In this document: one piece after another, positions 17,005 to 25,771 of the stretch | How the letters are laid out: each line of letters opens with the position of its first letter | Position numbering within the stretch: the first letter of the stretch is position 1 | Source of the DNA: Butyrivibrio hungatei | Lineage (GTDB): Bacteria > Bacillota > Clostridia > Lachnospirales > Lachnospiraceae | Direction: 5' to 3' | DNA length: 64,000 nucleotides | Assembly: GCF_900101605.1 (NCBI RefSeq) | Contig: NZ_FMUR01000004.1 | Span: 62,001-126,000, forward strand | Notes under the pieces: model-generated | Databases searched by the model: none | What the model was told of the DNA's origin: nothing | The model's input: only the letters and a program-made list of their open reading frames with translations | Made by a program: the position numbers and the translations under genes

Positions 17005-17768
17005 GACTCTTTTTTCTCTCCGCTGTCAAGATCTTCTATATTGTCGCCGCTGAACTTGATCGCGGTTCTGATCTTATCTTCGTCCCAGCCGGTCTCTTCC
17101 ATAAGCTCCTGCACTGTAACTTTTCTTCTGAGGTCGTCAGCAAGCTCTTTGGCCTTATCCGCAACTTCCTGAACAAGCTTAACAACCTTCTGGCCGCCTG
17201 CAGCCTCTTCAAGGTCCTGTTCGATTATATTTTCCATTGCATCAAGCATAAGCTTGTACAAAAAGCTCTCAATTTCCTGTGGCTCACCTACGGCATCGAG
17301 CATATTTACGCCTCTTGTAAGCGCATAGTTTCCTTCACCGATAAGATCCTCGATATATACGCCCTGATCGGCATACATCTTTGCTACGTCAACGACGAGA
17401 GGAAGATACATATCTATAAGCTTTAATTTTGCATCGCTCTCGCCCGCAAGTGCCGCAATTTTGATCGCTTCTTTTTCTCCGTCGGTAAAAGTCGGAAGTT
17501 GCTCCAAGCTGCTTATATATTCATCGAGATAGTTCTTTTCTTCTTCGGTAAACTCATCCTCAGTCTCGGGAGCCGGCTCATCTACACCTATCTTGTGGTT
17601 TCTCAAATATTCAAATACCATCTCAAACTGTTCGGAAGAAAGGTCGAGATCTGAAAAAGCCTCAATTACTTCTTCTTTGGAAATGATATTTCTGTTCTCT
17701 CTCGCTGTTCTTGTAACGATTTTAAGTGTCTCTGCAAATTCTTTTTCCTTGTTGTCTAAATTTCCCAT
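17001..17768 (-). CDS. Sigma-70-like protein lacking region 4
   Basis: A 255-residue protein laid out like the N-terminal half of a primary sigma factor. Residues ~10-62 resemble region 1.1 (ISKEEVIEAFSDLDLSSEQFEMVFEYL). Residues ~80-120 resemble region 1.2 (YLDEYISSLEQLPTFTDGEKEAI). Residues ~115-157 match regions 2.1-2.2, the core-polymerase contact (LIDMYLPLVVDVAKMYADQGVYIEDLIGEGNYALTRGV). Residues ~216-245 resemble region 3 (VTVQELMEETGWDEDKI). The -10-melting part of region 2 (normally FSTYATWWIRQAI) is replaced by a helix without the aromatic set, and there is no region 4. It probably binds core RNA polymerase but is unlikely to read a promoter by itself; that is inference. It sits between a rhomboid-like gene (7 bases) and an unknown gene (4-base overlap). 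Confidence 0.65.
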   Translation of the reverse strand: MGNLDNKEKEFAETLKIVTRTARENRNIISKEEVIEAFSDLDLSSEQFEMVFEYLRNHKIGVDEPAPETEDEFTEEEKNYLDEYISSLEQLPTFTDGEKEAIKIAALAGESDAKLKLIDMYLPLVVDVAKMYADQGVYIEDLIGEGNYALTRGVNMLDAVGEPQEIESFLYKLMLDAMENIIEQDLEEAAGGQKVVKLVQEVADKAKELADDLRRKVTVQELMEETGWDEDKIRTAIKFSGDNIEDLDSGEKKES

Positions 17769-17775
17769 TTAAGCC

Positions 17776-18654
17776 TCACTTTACATGTACATGATTAAAC
17801 AAATGATCCTGACAATACTCGTAGTTTCCGTTACATTTTGAACAGAATCTGAATTCAAGATTGGGATCGTCCTGCTCCGTTCTTCCGCAGACCGCGCATT
17901 TATGCCTTGTAATTCCCTTTGGCTGCATCTTGACGCTTGATTTGAATTCTCTTTTTCTCTTGATCTCTCCGGGTCTTATATGATTAAGCTTACCTGTACT
18001 CATATAGAAGAGCAAAAGATTGATAAACTGCGAAGCTATCGCAAAAAACGTCGCAAAATCTTTATTTATAAGCGCTCCGATGCACTGATATGCAAGAATG
18101 ATCCCATATGCGATAGCAATCCATCTCACCTTTATAGGAATGAGGAACATCAGAAGAACCTGAATATCCGGGTATATAACCGAAAAAGCAAGAAATACCA
18201 TCATCTGGATATAATACGTGCTGAATGCCCCCGAAGATCTGAACATAAGCATCCCAAGAGCATCACCTGTAATACCGAAAAATACTTGATACACAAGCAT
18301 TGTAACAAAAGATGCAATGATCATAAGTATCATTCCGCCAAAAATAAACACATTGTATCTGAATGTCCCAAGTGTCCTCTCCATGCCGTTTCCGACAAAA
18401 TAGTAGAACATCAATGTTATGATAATAAGAAGACTAAAGCTTCCCGGCGGTATGAGCACCCAAGATACAAGCCTCCACACCTGTCCTTTAAGTATAAGAT
18501 AAGGATCAAGATTAAGAAGATTTGTTATATTAACGCTCTGAGGTGCAAGCTGTAAGACATAACCCACGGCATACAGCATAACAATGTACTTTGTAAGATT
18601 CACAATCGCATATTTGCCGATTTTTCTCTCAAGATCATTCAAAAATTTGTTCAT
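17776..18654 (-). CDS. Rhomboid-like membrane protein without catalytic residues, C-terminal zinc motif
   Basis: A 292-residue membrane protein with about six hydrophobic segments (near residues 20-37, 70-88, 102-126, 148-170, 176-192 and 202-219). The loop GQVWRLVSWVLIPPGS and the ERTLGTFRYN segment after the second membrane helix are the rhomboid/Derlin fold hallmarks. I find no GxSG serine motif or partner His, so it looks like an inactive rhomboid or Derlin-type protein. The cytoplasmic tail is basic (KRKREFKSSVK) and ends in a zinc-ribbon-like set: Cys253, Cys256, Cys271, Cys274, Cys281 and several His. It leads an operon with the sigma-like gene from its own promoter. Confidence 0.65.
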   Translation of the reverse strand: MNKFLNDLERKIGKYAIVNLTKYIVMLYAVGYVLQLAPQSVNITNLLNLDPYLILKGQVWRLVSWVLIPPGSFSLLIIITLMFYYFVGNGMERTLGTFRYNVFIFGGMILMIIASFVTMLVYQVFFGITGDALGMLMFRSSGAFSTYYIQMMVFLAFSVIYPDIQVLLMFLIPIKVRWIAIAYGIILAYQCIGALINKDFATFFAIASQFINLLLFYMSTGKLNHIRPGEIKRKREFKSSVKMQPKGITRHKCAVCGRTEQDDPNLEFRFCSKCNGNYEYCQDHLFNHVHVK

Positions 18655-18689
18655 TTGATAAGCCTCTGTTTTTTATTTGATATTTTTTG

Positions 18690-18718
18690 ATTTTAACATT
18701 GTGAGAATTTATTGTAAA
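18690..18718 (-). promoter_or_regulatory. Promoter of the rhomboid-like / sigma-like operon
   Basis: Minus-strand -35 TTTACA (18713-18718), 17-base spacer, -10 TAAAAT (18690-18695), in the 82-base gap after the 302-residue membrane protein gene. The leader would be about 30 nt. Confidence 0.55.
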
Positions 18719-18736
18719 CATGTGTGTTTGTTACTG

Positions 18737-19645
18737 CTATTCTACCTGAAGCTTATTTGCTTTTTTTAGCCTGTCTTCGAAAATACAATCTTTAAAAAAA
18801 TAAAAAAGTTCATCCGTTGTCAGCATTTTGGTTATCTCATTTATAAGTATATTTGCAGGAAGCTGTGTAAGGATGCATATTGTAAGTGTCATAAACCAGA
18901 ACAAGACCGCATACAGCGATATCCCAAGAAGCGGCACATTGGCGGCAAGCACGGCACCCTTATCGGAAAGCCCCGGAAGCGTGAATATCGACATCATAAT
19001 ATATTCATACCGTTCATTCACAAGCTGAGATATTCCGGGCAAAAGCATTGCCGCAAATATTATGCCCAAAATCTGCTCATGATAAAGACTTAAGATATTC
19101 AACCTCTTCTTATAAAATCCTCCAAGAAAATAAATATTGAGATCGTCCTTGGTACATCCCTTTGCTTTGGCCAAAAGAGCTATTGCTTTATATAGCTTTT
19201 CTTTATTGGAATCCTTTTCTTCAAAATATTTTCTCAAGCCGAGTTTATGCTTGCTTTCAAACGCTTTTATTATGTAATAGACCGCGATCATGGATAATGA
19301 TGACCAGAAGATCCCGGCAACATTTTGAAAATACACGGATAAGGCAAGCGCCAGCACAAATATCATGCAGGCTACAAGATAAATAAAATACATTATTATC
19401 TTTTTCTTCTTATCTGATTCGTATTTCTCCGCAGCCTGCGTCTTTATCTCATCAGAGACTATAACGGTTCCGAGCGAAGCTTTATAATTTTTGTTATTTG
19501 CATCTATTGAAATATCATAGAACAGCATGGTGACATCATTCCACCACTCACGCGCACGATCTTTTTCTTTTTCAAGTTTTTTCTCTGCTTCTTTCCTTTG
19601 TCTTTTTTGCTCTTTCTTTAATATCTTGTCAATTTCTGTTTCCAT
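18737..19645 (-). CDS. Membrane protein with N-terminal basic/acidic coiled coil, unknown function
   Basis: A 302-residue protein of unknown function. Residues 1-35 are a highly charged helix (KKEQKRQRKEAEKKLEKEKDR). Two hydrophobic segments follow (~83-105 and ~107-126), then a soluble stretch (~130-185), then two more hydrophobic segments (~188-206 and ~236-262). The last 40 residues are soluble (MLTTDELFYFFKDCIFEDRLKKANK). The ATG at 19645 has GGAGA upstream. It is divergent to the large activase gene at 19825. The gene downstream has its own promoter, so this may be a single-gene transcript. No enzyme motif is seen. Confidence 0.6.
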   Translation of the reverse strand: METEIDKILKKEQKRQRKEAEKKLEKEKDRAREWWNDVTMLFYDISIDANNKNYKASLGTVIVSDEIKTQAAEKYESDKKKKIIMYFIYLVACMIFVLALALSVYFQNVAGIFWSSLSMIAVYYIIKAFESKHKLGLRKYFEEKDSNKEKLYKAIALLAKAKGCTKDDLNIYFLGGFYKKRLNILSLYHEQILGIIFAAMLLPGISQLVNERYEYIMMSIFTLPGLSDKGAVLAANVPLLGISLYAVLFWFMTLTICILTQLPANILINEITKMLTTDELFYFFKDCIFEDRLKKANKLQVE

Positions 19646-19758
19646 ATCAAAATCTCCGAATATATAGGAAAATGCTGAATTAATCAGCGGTCCCCTAAGT
19701 ATAGCATAAACAGTTTGACCTTAAACAGAGCATTACAGCGTATATCGGATTCAGTAAA

Positions 19759-19787
19759 TTGATTTTTAATCTCTCGTGCATTATAAT
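19759..19787 (+). promoter_or_regulatory. Strong promoter of the double activase gene
   Basis: Plus-strand -35 TTGATT (19759-19764), 17-base spacer, consensus -10 TATAAT (19782-19787). Transcription would begin near 19794, leaving a leader of about 30 nt that includes AGAAGAGG before the ATG at 19825. A small inverted repeat GCTGA...TCAGC lies upstream, at about 19674-19687. Confidence 0.75.
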
Positions 19788-19824
19788 CAATATAATTATG
19801 CATATTAATAAGAAGAGGTTAAAA

Positions 19825-22800
19825 ATGATTTCTAACGACTATACTTTAGGAATTGACATCGGATCTACCACAGTCAAGATAGCTCTATTGGATAAAGAAA
19901 GAAATATAATCTTTTCCGACTATAAAAGGCACTTCGCAAACATTCAGGAAACACTGGCGGAATTGCTCGAAGAGGCCGGCAAGAAGTCAGGTAATATCAT
20001 CCTTCATCCCGTTATCACGGGATCGGGCGGACTTACACTTGCCAAACATCTTGATGTACCTTTTGTTCAGGAAGTTATTGCTGTATCGACTTCACTTAAG
20101 ACTCTCGCACCAAAGACTGACGTTGCGATCGAGCTCGGCGGAGAAGATGCAAAGATTATTTATTTCGAAGACGGAAATGTAGAACAGCGTATGAATGGAA
20201 TCTGTGCCGGCGGTACAGGTTCTTTTATCGACCAGATGGCGTCGCTTTTACAGACAGATGCCTCAGGGCTTAATAAGTATGCCCAAAATTACAATTCACT
20301 TTATACTATTGCAGCAAGATGCGGTGTTTTTGCCAAGTCAGATATTCAGCCGCTCATCAATGAAGGCGCAACTAAGGAAGACCTTGCCGCTTCTATTTTT
20401 CAGGCGGTAGTTAATCAGACAATATCCGGTCTTGCCTGCGGAAAGCCTATTCGCGGACATGTTGCTTTTCTCGGAGGACCGCTTCACTTCCTCGATCAGC
20501 TTAAAGCGGCATTTATAAGGACACTTAATCTTGATGAAGAGCATACGATTGAGACAGAGAACTCTCATCTTTTCGCCGCTATCGGTTCTGCTCTTAACGC
20601 AGATGAGAAGATTTCTTATGAAATGGATGAGATGATAAAAAAACTCTCTCATAAGATTGTTATGGATGCTGAAGTATCACGTCTCGATCCTCTCTTTGAA
20701 AATGAAGACGATTATAAAAAGTTCAGAGCACGTCAGGATTGTCACAAGGTAAAGACAAGAAAGCTCGATGACTATAAAGGTAACGCTTTCCTCGGAATCG
20801 ATGCCGGTTCAACCACAACAAAGTGTGCTCTTATAAGTGAAGACGGCGATCTGCTCTATTCTTTTTACTCAAGTAATAACGGAAGTCCGCTTAAAACAGC
20901 GATTTCTTCCATTCAGGAAATATATAAGCTTATGCCGGAAGGCGTTAAGATTTCAAGAGCTTGCTCTACAGGTTACGGTGAAGCTCTGCTTAAGTCTGCG
21001 CTTTTACTTGATGACGGTGAAGTTGAGACGATAGCTCACTACAACGCTGCCGCTTTCTTCGATCCCGAAGTTGACTGTATCCTTGATATCGGCGGTCAGG
21101 ATATGAAGTGTATACATATCAAGAACCACTCCGTTGATTCGGTGCAGTTGAACGAAGCTTGTTCATCGGGTTGCGGCTCTTTCATCGAAACTTTTGCAAA
21201 ATCTCTGTCATACAGCGTTCAGGACTTTGCTAAAGTTGCTTTGTTTGCGAAGTCTCCAGTTGATCTCGGAACTAGATGTACCGTATTTATGAATTCGAGA
21301 GTTAAGCAGGCTCAGAAAGAAGGTGCCGATGTTGCCGATATTTCTTCAGGTCTTGCATACTCCGTTATCAAGAATGCTTTATTTAAGGTTATAAAAGTTT
21401 CAGATGCAAAGGACCTCGGTTCACACATCGTGGTTCAGGGCGGAACTTTCTATAATGATGCCGTTCTTCGTGCGTTTGAGATTATTTCGGGTGCTGAAGC
21501 AATCCGTCCCGACATTGCGGGAATCATGGGCGCTTTCGGTGCCGCTCTCATTGCAAGAGACAGATTTTTTGAAACAGATGATTACAAGACTACCATGCTG
21601 TCGATTGACCAGATCAATAAGCTCGAGTATTCGACAAGCATGACGACATGTCAGGGATGTACCAACCACTGTAGACTTACGATCAACAAGTTTACAGGCG
21701 GCCGCCAGCACATATCAGGAAACAGATGTGAGCGCGGAATCGGCAAGGTAAAAAATGCCGACAATATCCCAAATCTTTTTGACTATAAATATAAGAGAAT
21801 ATTCAAATATGAACCTCTTTCCGCCGAAAAGGCAAAAAGAGGAACCGTTGGAATACCCAGAGTTCTTAATTTCTATGAGAACTATCCTTTCTGGTTCACT
21901 TTCTTTACGGAACTTGGTTATAAAGTTGTACTTTCACCGAGGTCCACACACCGGATTTACGAACTTGGAATTGAGTCAATCCCGAGTGAGTCCGAATGTT
22001 ATCCCGCAAAGATCTCGCACGGACACATCGAGTGGCTTATTAAGCAGAAGGTTGATTTCATCTTTTACCCCGGTCTTTTCTATGAGAGAAAAGAGGTTGA
22101 GGGCGCAACCAACCACTACAACTGCCCCATCGTCACTTCATATTCCGAGAATATCAAGAACAATGTTGAGGCGATAACAAACGGCGACGTCAGGATAAGA
22201 AATCCCTTCATGGCATTTACAGATCTTGAGACCGCTACTCATGCACTTGTAAAAGAGTTTTCGGAGATTCCGGCCGGCGAGATCATAAAAGCCGCAAAAC
22301 TTGGCTGGGATGAAATGGAAAATACAAGAAACGATATCCGCAAAAAGGGCGAAGAAACCCTTAAGTGGATGGAAGAAAACAATAAGCACGGTATCGTTCT
22401 TGCAGGCAGACCTTATCACGTAGATCCCGAGATCAACCACGGAATTCCTGATATGATCTGCTCATACGGTGTCGCAGTTCTTACAGAGGACAGTGTTTCG
22501 CACCTCGGAAAACCTGAGAGACCTCTTATTGTTTCGGATCAGTGGATGTATCATTCAAGACTTTATGCTGCTGCAAGCTTTGTAAAGACAAGGGATGATC
22601 TTGATCTTATCCAGTTAAACTCCTTCGGATGCGGACTTGATGCAGTTACAACAGATCAGGTCAACGATATCCTTGCAGGTTCGGATAAGATATATACATG
22701 TCTTAAGATTGACGAAGTTAACAACCTCGGAAGCGCAAGGATCAGAGTAAGATCTCTGCTTGCTGCCATCAGAGTCCGCAAGCAGCATATTAAGGAAAGG

Positions 22801-24078
22801 ACCATCAGATCGAGCGCACATAACAGAGTGATATTCGATGAGAATATGAGAAAGAATTATACGATACTCTGTCCTCAGATGTCTCCTATTCACTTTGACA
22901 TTCTTGAACCCGCCTTTGCATCCTGCGGCTACAACTTTGTCGTAATGCAAAATGACAACAGACACGCGGTCGAAGTCGGACTTAAATATGTTAACAATGA
23001 CGCCTGCTACCCTTCACTTTGGGTTGTCGGACAGATTATGGACGAGCTCTTATCCGGAAAATACGATCTTGATAAGGTTGCCGTAATGATGTCTCAGACA
23101 GGCGGCGGATGCAGAGCAACAAACTATGTAAGCTTTATAAGACGTGCTCTTAAAAAAGCCGGAATGGAGCAGATTCCCGTAGTTTCACTCAACTTAAGTA
23201 AACTTGAAGCAAATCCGGGCTTCCATATCGATGCCAAGATGTTTGTAAAGGCTGCTTATGCTGTTATCTTCGGCGATATATTTATGAGATGTGTTTACAG
23301 AATGAGACCTTACGAGAGGATTCCGGGTTCTGTAAATGCCTGTCACGAGAAATGGCTTGAAAGATGCAAAGAGTTTGTTACATCAGATCATCCGAGTATC
23401 TTTAAGTTTGAAAAAATGTGCAGACAGATTGTTGAGGACTTTGACAGGATTGAGGTCACAAACGAAGTAAAACCTCGTGTCGGAATCGTTGGCGAGATCC
23501 TTGTTAAATTTGCTCCCGCAGCAAACAACCACCTTGTTAAGCTCCTTGAAGATGAAGGTGCCGAGGCTGTTGTTCCGGATCTTATGGATTTCATGCTCTA
23601 CTGCTTCTACAATCAGATCTACAAAGCAGAGAATATCGGAACATCCAAGAAAACAGCTCTTTTGTGCAAGCTTGGTATATGGGCAATAGAGAAACTCAGA
23701 AGCGGTGCTTCGCAGGCTCTCAAAAAGAGTGTTCACTTCGATCCGCCTACCGATATATATGAGACCGTTGAATATGCAAAACCTATCGTAGATATCGGAA
23801 ATCAGACAGGTGAAGGATGGTTCCTTACAGGTGAGATGGTCGAACTTATAAAGAATGGCACAAGCAATATTGTTTGTACTCAGCCTTTTGGATGTCTTCC
23901 CAACCATGTGGTCGGAAAAGGTGTTATCAAGCAGATGCGTCACCTCTATCCCGGCTGTAACATTGTTGCAATAGACTACGATCCGGGTGCTTCGGAAGTT
24001 AATCAGCTAAACCGTATCAAGCTGATGCTTTCAACCGCACAAAAGAAAGTTGAAGAAAAAGTCAGAAAAACAAGCTGA
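19825..24078 (+). CDS. Double 2-hydroxyacyl-CoA dehydratase activase-like iron-sulfur ATPase
   Basis: A 1417-residue protein. The first BadF/HgdC-type ASKHA ATPase domain (from residue ~7, [16 protein letters not shown]) keeps Cys127 in [12 protein letters not shown] and Cys166 in [11 protein letters not shown], the residues that hold the bridging [4Fe-4S] cluster in HgdC. A second copy begins at residue ~323 ([16 protein letters not shown]) with [13 protein letters not shown] and [11 protein letters not shown]. At residue ~609 a cysteine cluster CxxCxxxC...C follows. Then comes a DUF2229-type domain ([29 protein letters not shown]). The last ~450 residues resemble the HgdB/DUF2229 dehydratase-like part ([26 protein letters not shown]). 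The family couples ATP hydrolysis to very low-potential electron transfer; the substrate of this stand-alone form is unknown. The ATG at 19825 was chosen by its SD. Confidence 0.85.
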   Translation: MISNDYTLGIDIGSTTVKIALLDKERNIIFSDYKRHFANIQETLAELLEEAGKKSGNIILHPVITGSGGLTLAKHLDVPFVQEVIAVSTSLKTLAPKTDVAIELGGEDAKIIYFEDGNVEQRMNGICAGGTGSFIDQMASLLQTDASGLNKYAQNYNSLYTIAARCGVFAKSDIQPLINEGATKEDLAASIFQAVVNQTISGLACGKPIRGHVAFLGGPLHFLDQLKAAFIRTLNLDEEHTIETENSHLFAAIGSALNADEKISYEMDEMIKKLSHKIVMDAEVSRLDPLFENEDDYKKFRARQDCHKVKTRKLDDYKGNAFLGIDAGSTTTKCALISEDGDLLYSFYSSNNGSPLKTAISSIQEIYKLMPEGVKISRACSTGYGEALLKSALLLDDGEVETIAHYNAAAFFDPEVDCILDIGGQDMKCIHIKNHSVDSVQLNEACSSGCGSFIETFAKSLSYSVQDFAKVALFAKSPVDLGTRCTVFMNSRVKQAQKEGADVADISSGLAYSVIKNALFKVIKVSDAKDLGSHIVVQGGTFYNDAVLRAFEIISGAEAIRPDIAGIMGAFGAALIARDRFFETDDYKTTMLSIDQINKLEYSTSMTTCQGCTNHCRLTINKFTGGRQHISGNRCERGIGKVKNADNIPNLFDYKYKRIFKYEPLSAEKAKRGTVGIPRVLNFYENYPFWFTFFTELGYKVVLSPRSTHRIYELGIESIPSESECYPAKISHGHIEWLIKQKVDFIFYPGLFYERKEVEGATNHYNCPIVTSYSENIKNNVEAITNGDVRIRNPFMAFTDLETATHALVKEFSEIPAGEIIKAAKLGWDEMENTRNDIRKKGEETLKWMEENNKHGIVLAGRPYHVDPEINHGIPDMICSYGVAVLTEDSVSHLGKPERPLIVSDQWMYHSRLYAAASFVKTRDDLDLIQLNSFGCGLDAVTTDQVNDILAGSDKIYTCLKIDEVNNLGSARIRVRSLLAAIRVRKQHIKERTIRSSAHNRVIFDENMRKNYTILCPQMSPIHFDILEPAFASCGYNFVVMQNDNRHAVEVGLKYVNNDACYPSLWVVGQIMDELLSGKYDLDKVAVMMSQTGGGCRATNYVSFIRRALKKAGMEQIPVVSLNLSKLEANPGFHIDAKMFVKAAYAVIFGDIFMRCVYRMRPYERIPGSVNACHEKWLERCKEFVTSDHPSIFKFEKMCRQIVEDFDRIEVTNEVKPRVGIVGEILVKFAPAANNHLVKLLEDEGAEAVVPDLMDFMLYCFYNQIYKAENIGTSKKTALLCKLGIWAIEKLRSGASQALKKSVHFDPPTDIYETVEYAKPIVDIGNQTGEGWFLTGEMVELIKNGTSNIVCTQPFGCLPNHVVGKGVIKQMRHLYPGCNIVAIDYDPGASEVNQLNRIKLMLSTAQKKVEEKVRKTS

Positions 24079-24090
24079 TGACATATACGC

Positions 24091-24127
24091 AAAAACACCG
24101 TACCCCTTAAAGGTGTACGGTGTTTTT
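24091..24127. terminator. Bidirectional terminator after the activase gene
   Basis: AAAAACACCGTACC and its near-perfect complement GGTGTACGGTGTTTTT form a long stem with A-runs on the left and T-runs on the right. It ends the plus-strand activase transcript and can also stop minus-strand reading from 24194. Confidence 0.85.
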
Positions 24128-24193
24128 GTTATTATATTATCTTCATGCCCATATTAAATGCTACCGGATAAAGGGATTTTTTTCCCAAGTATA

Positions 24194-24679
24194 TTACTTA
24201 TATTTTGCATTGAGCTTCTCAATCGCATCCTCATGCCTTTGGATGGCGTAAGTAGCGGACTTTATCTTGAGCTCCGTCTCCATGCGCTTCTTATGAGCCT
24301 CATTACATTTCACATAATAGTTATAGACATCTTCATCATCAACTTCAAGATATTTATCGGCAATACAACCGGGAAGAACAAATTTCTTAACAACATCCTT
24401 GAATTTTACTTCAATATATTTGCCGTCCTGTGTAATCACTTGTCCTTCGCCAAATTTTCTATGATTGACTTTCATTTTAAGAGCAGACTTTTCTCCGAGA
24501 TCGGCCTCTTCTTTTTCAAGATCGTTCAAGACATCACTCAGTTTAACTTTCTCATTTTTAAGTTCTTCTATCTGCCTTGCATTCTCTTCAAGCATCTCTT
24601 TGGTCTTTTTGGTAGGTTTCTTCTTTATATCGCTCTTTTTTTCCATCTCATTTTCATTATTTTCAAGCTCAAGACCCAT
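24194..24679 (-). CDS. Coiled-coil protein with a UvrD/PcrA-tail-like module
   Basis: A 161-residue soluble protein. Residues 1-65 are charged and coiled-coil (KKPTKKTKEMLEENARQIEELKNEK). Residues ~70-110 (VNHRKFGEGQVITQDGKYIEVKFKD) match the HxxFGxGxV...I.V.F module found as the Tudor-like C-terminal tail of UvrD/PcrA helicases, where it contacts RNA polymerase. The C-terminus is again helical (AHKKRMETELKIKSATYAIQRHEDAIEKL). Function is unknown; contact with RNA polymerase is a guess from the tail alone. It is transcribed alone from a good promoter at 24715-24743. Confidence 0.65.
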   Translation of the reverse strand: MGLELENNENEMEKKSDIKKKPTKKTKEMLEENARQIEELKNEKVKLSDVLNDLEKEEADLGEKSALKMKVNHRKFGEGQVITQDGKYIEVKFKDVVKKFVLPGCIADKYLEVDDEDVYNYYVKCNEAHKKRMETELKIKSATYAIQRHEDAIEKLNAKYK

Positions 24680-24714
24680 AAAGCATTCTCCTTTTCGTTT
24701 AACGCTTTCGATGC

Positions 24715-24743
24715 ACTATATCGTAGTAATATGAACGAATCAA
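24715..24743 (-). promoter_or_regulatory. Promoter of the 161-residue coiled-coil gene
   Basis: Minus-strand -35 TTGATT (24738-24743), 17-base spacer, -10 TATAGT (24715-24720). The SD AAGGAG lies in the short leader before the ATG at 24679. Confidence 0.7.
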
Positions 24744-24793
24744 CATATATATTTTAACTTATTTAGGAATATTTTACAACCAATCGGGACTTG

Positions 24794-25771
24794 CTATTTA
24801 GTATGTACGCATTGCTGCGTAAGCCCTTTTGATGCCAACTTTCTCTTTTCCTCATCAAGAATCTGTCCCCACTGATAAGGCGTATTCTGATATACATAGT
24901 AGTTGATCCAGTTTGTATATAAGATATTCGCATGACTTCTCCACTGTAGAGCCGGCTTATTGGCAGGATCGTCGTCCGGATAATAATTTATTGGCATCCT
25001 GATATCAAGTCCCTTTGACAGATCGCGTTTATACTCGGAATCAAGTGTCAGCCTGTCATATTCCGCATGTCCCATCACAAAGATCTGGCTTCCCGACTTA
25101 TTCATACAAAGGAACACTCCGGCAATCTCAGACTCGGCAAGAACAACAAGATCTTCACACGCATGGATCGCATCCGAAGGAGTCTCTGTATGTCTTGAAT
25201 GAGGAAGTTTAAAGACATCGTCAAAGCCTCTTACAAGAGGAACTTTCCTGTTCATGACTTTGTGTTCATATATACCGAATCTCTTTTCTGCAAGAGGTTT
25301 CTTATCAATTCCGAAATGATAATATATTCCGGCCTGTGCGCCCCAACAGATATGAAATGTGGAAGTTACGTTTGTCTTTGTCCATTCAAATACTTCGCAG
25401 AGCTCTTTCCAGTAATCAACCTCTTCGAAAGGCATCTGCTCGACAGGCGCTCCGGTAATGATCATTCCGTCAAATGTTCTGTCTTTAAGTTCATCAAATG
25501 TATTATAAAAACGATTCAGATGATTGGGCGATGTGTTCGTTGAATGATGTGAACTCATCTGCATAAAAGAAACATCAATCTGAAGCGGTGTATTAGACAT
25601 TGACCTCAGAAGCTGAAGCTCGGTGTCCTCTTTTAACGGCATCAGATTTAAAATACATATCTGCAGCGATCTTATGTCCTGATGACAGGCTCTGTTTTCA
25701 TCTACCACAAATATATTTTCTTTTTCAAGAATCTCTCTGGCAGGTAAATCATTCTGTATTTTAATTGGCAT
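24794..25771 (-). CDS. metA: Homoserine O-acetyltransferase (MetA family)
   Basis: A 325-residue MetA-type acyltransferase, the first committed enzyme of methionine synthesis. The catalytic set is intact: nucleophile Cys142 ([10 protein letters not shown]) and the His235/Glu237 pair (MGHAEYDR). Residue 111 is Glu (GAPVEQ), which in this family marks use of acetyl-CoA; enterobacterial succinyltransferases have Gly there. The product should therefore be O-acetylhomoserine in spite of the metA name. The start overlaps the ligA stop by 11 bases. No S-box riboswitch is visible; the gene lies in the shadow of ligA. Confidence 0.92.
   Translation of the reverse strand: MPIKIQNDLPAREILEKENIFVVDENRACHQDIRSLQICILNLMPLKEDTELQLLRSMSNTPLQIDVSFMQMSSHHSTNTSPNHLNRFYNTFDELKDRTFDGMIITGAPVEQMPFEEVDYWKELCEVFEWTKTNVTSTFHICWGAQAGIYYHFGIDKKPLAEKRFGIYEHKVMNRKVPLVRGFDDVFKLPHSRHTETPSDAIHACEDLVVLAESEIAGVFLCMNKSGSQIFVMGHAEYDRLTLDSEYKRDLSKGLDIRMPINYYPDDDPANKPALQWRSHANILYTNWINYYVYQNTPYQWGQILDEEKRKLASKGLTQQCVHTK

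Noticed and set aside
17980..18555. Plus-strand frame of 191 codons with many Cys/His pairs
   Set aside because: It is antisense to the rhomboid-like gene, which has clear membrane helices, family motifs, a promoter and an SD.
24158..24757. Plus-strand frame of 199 codons rich in Phe/Leu/Ile that looks like a membrane protein
   Set aside because: It is the mirror of the Lys/Glu-rich coiled-coil gene at 24194-24679, whose antisense naturally reads as hydrophobic. It also begins right after a terminator without a promoter.
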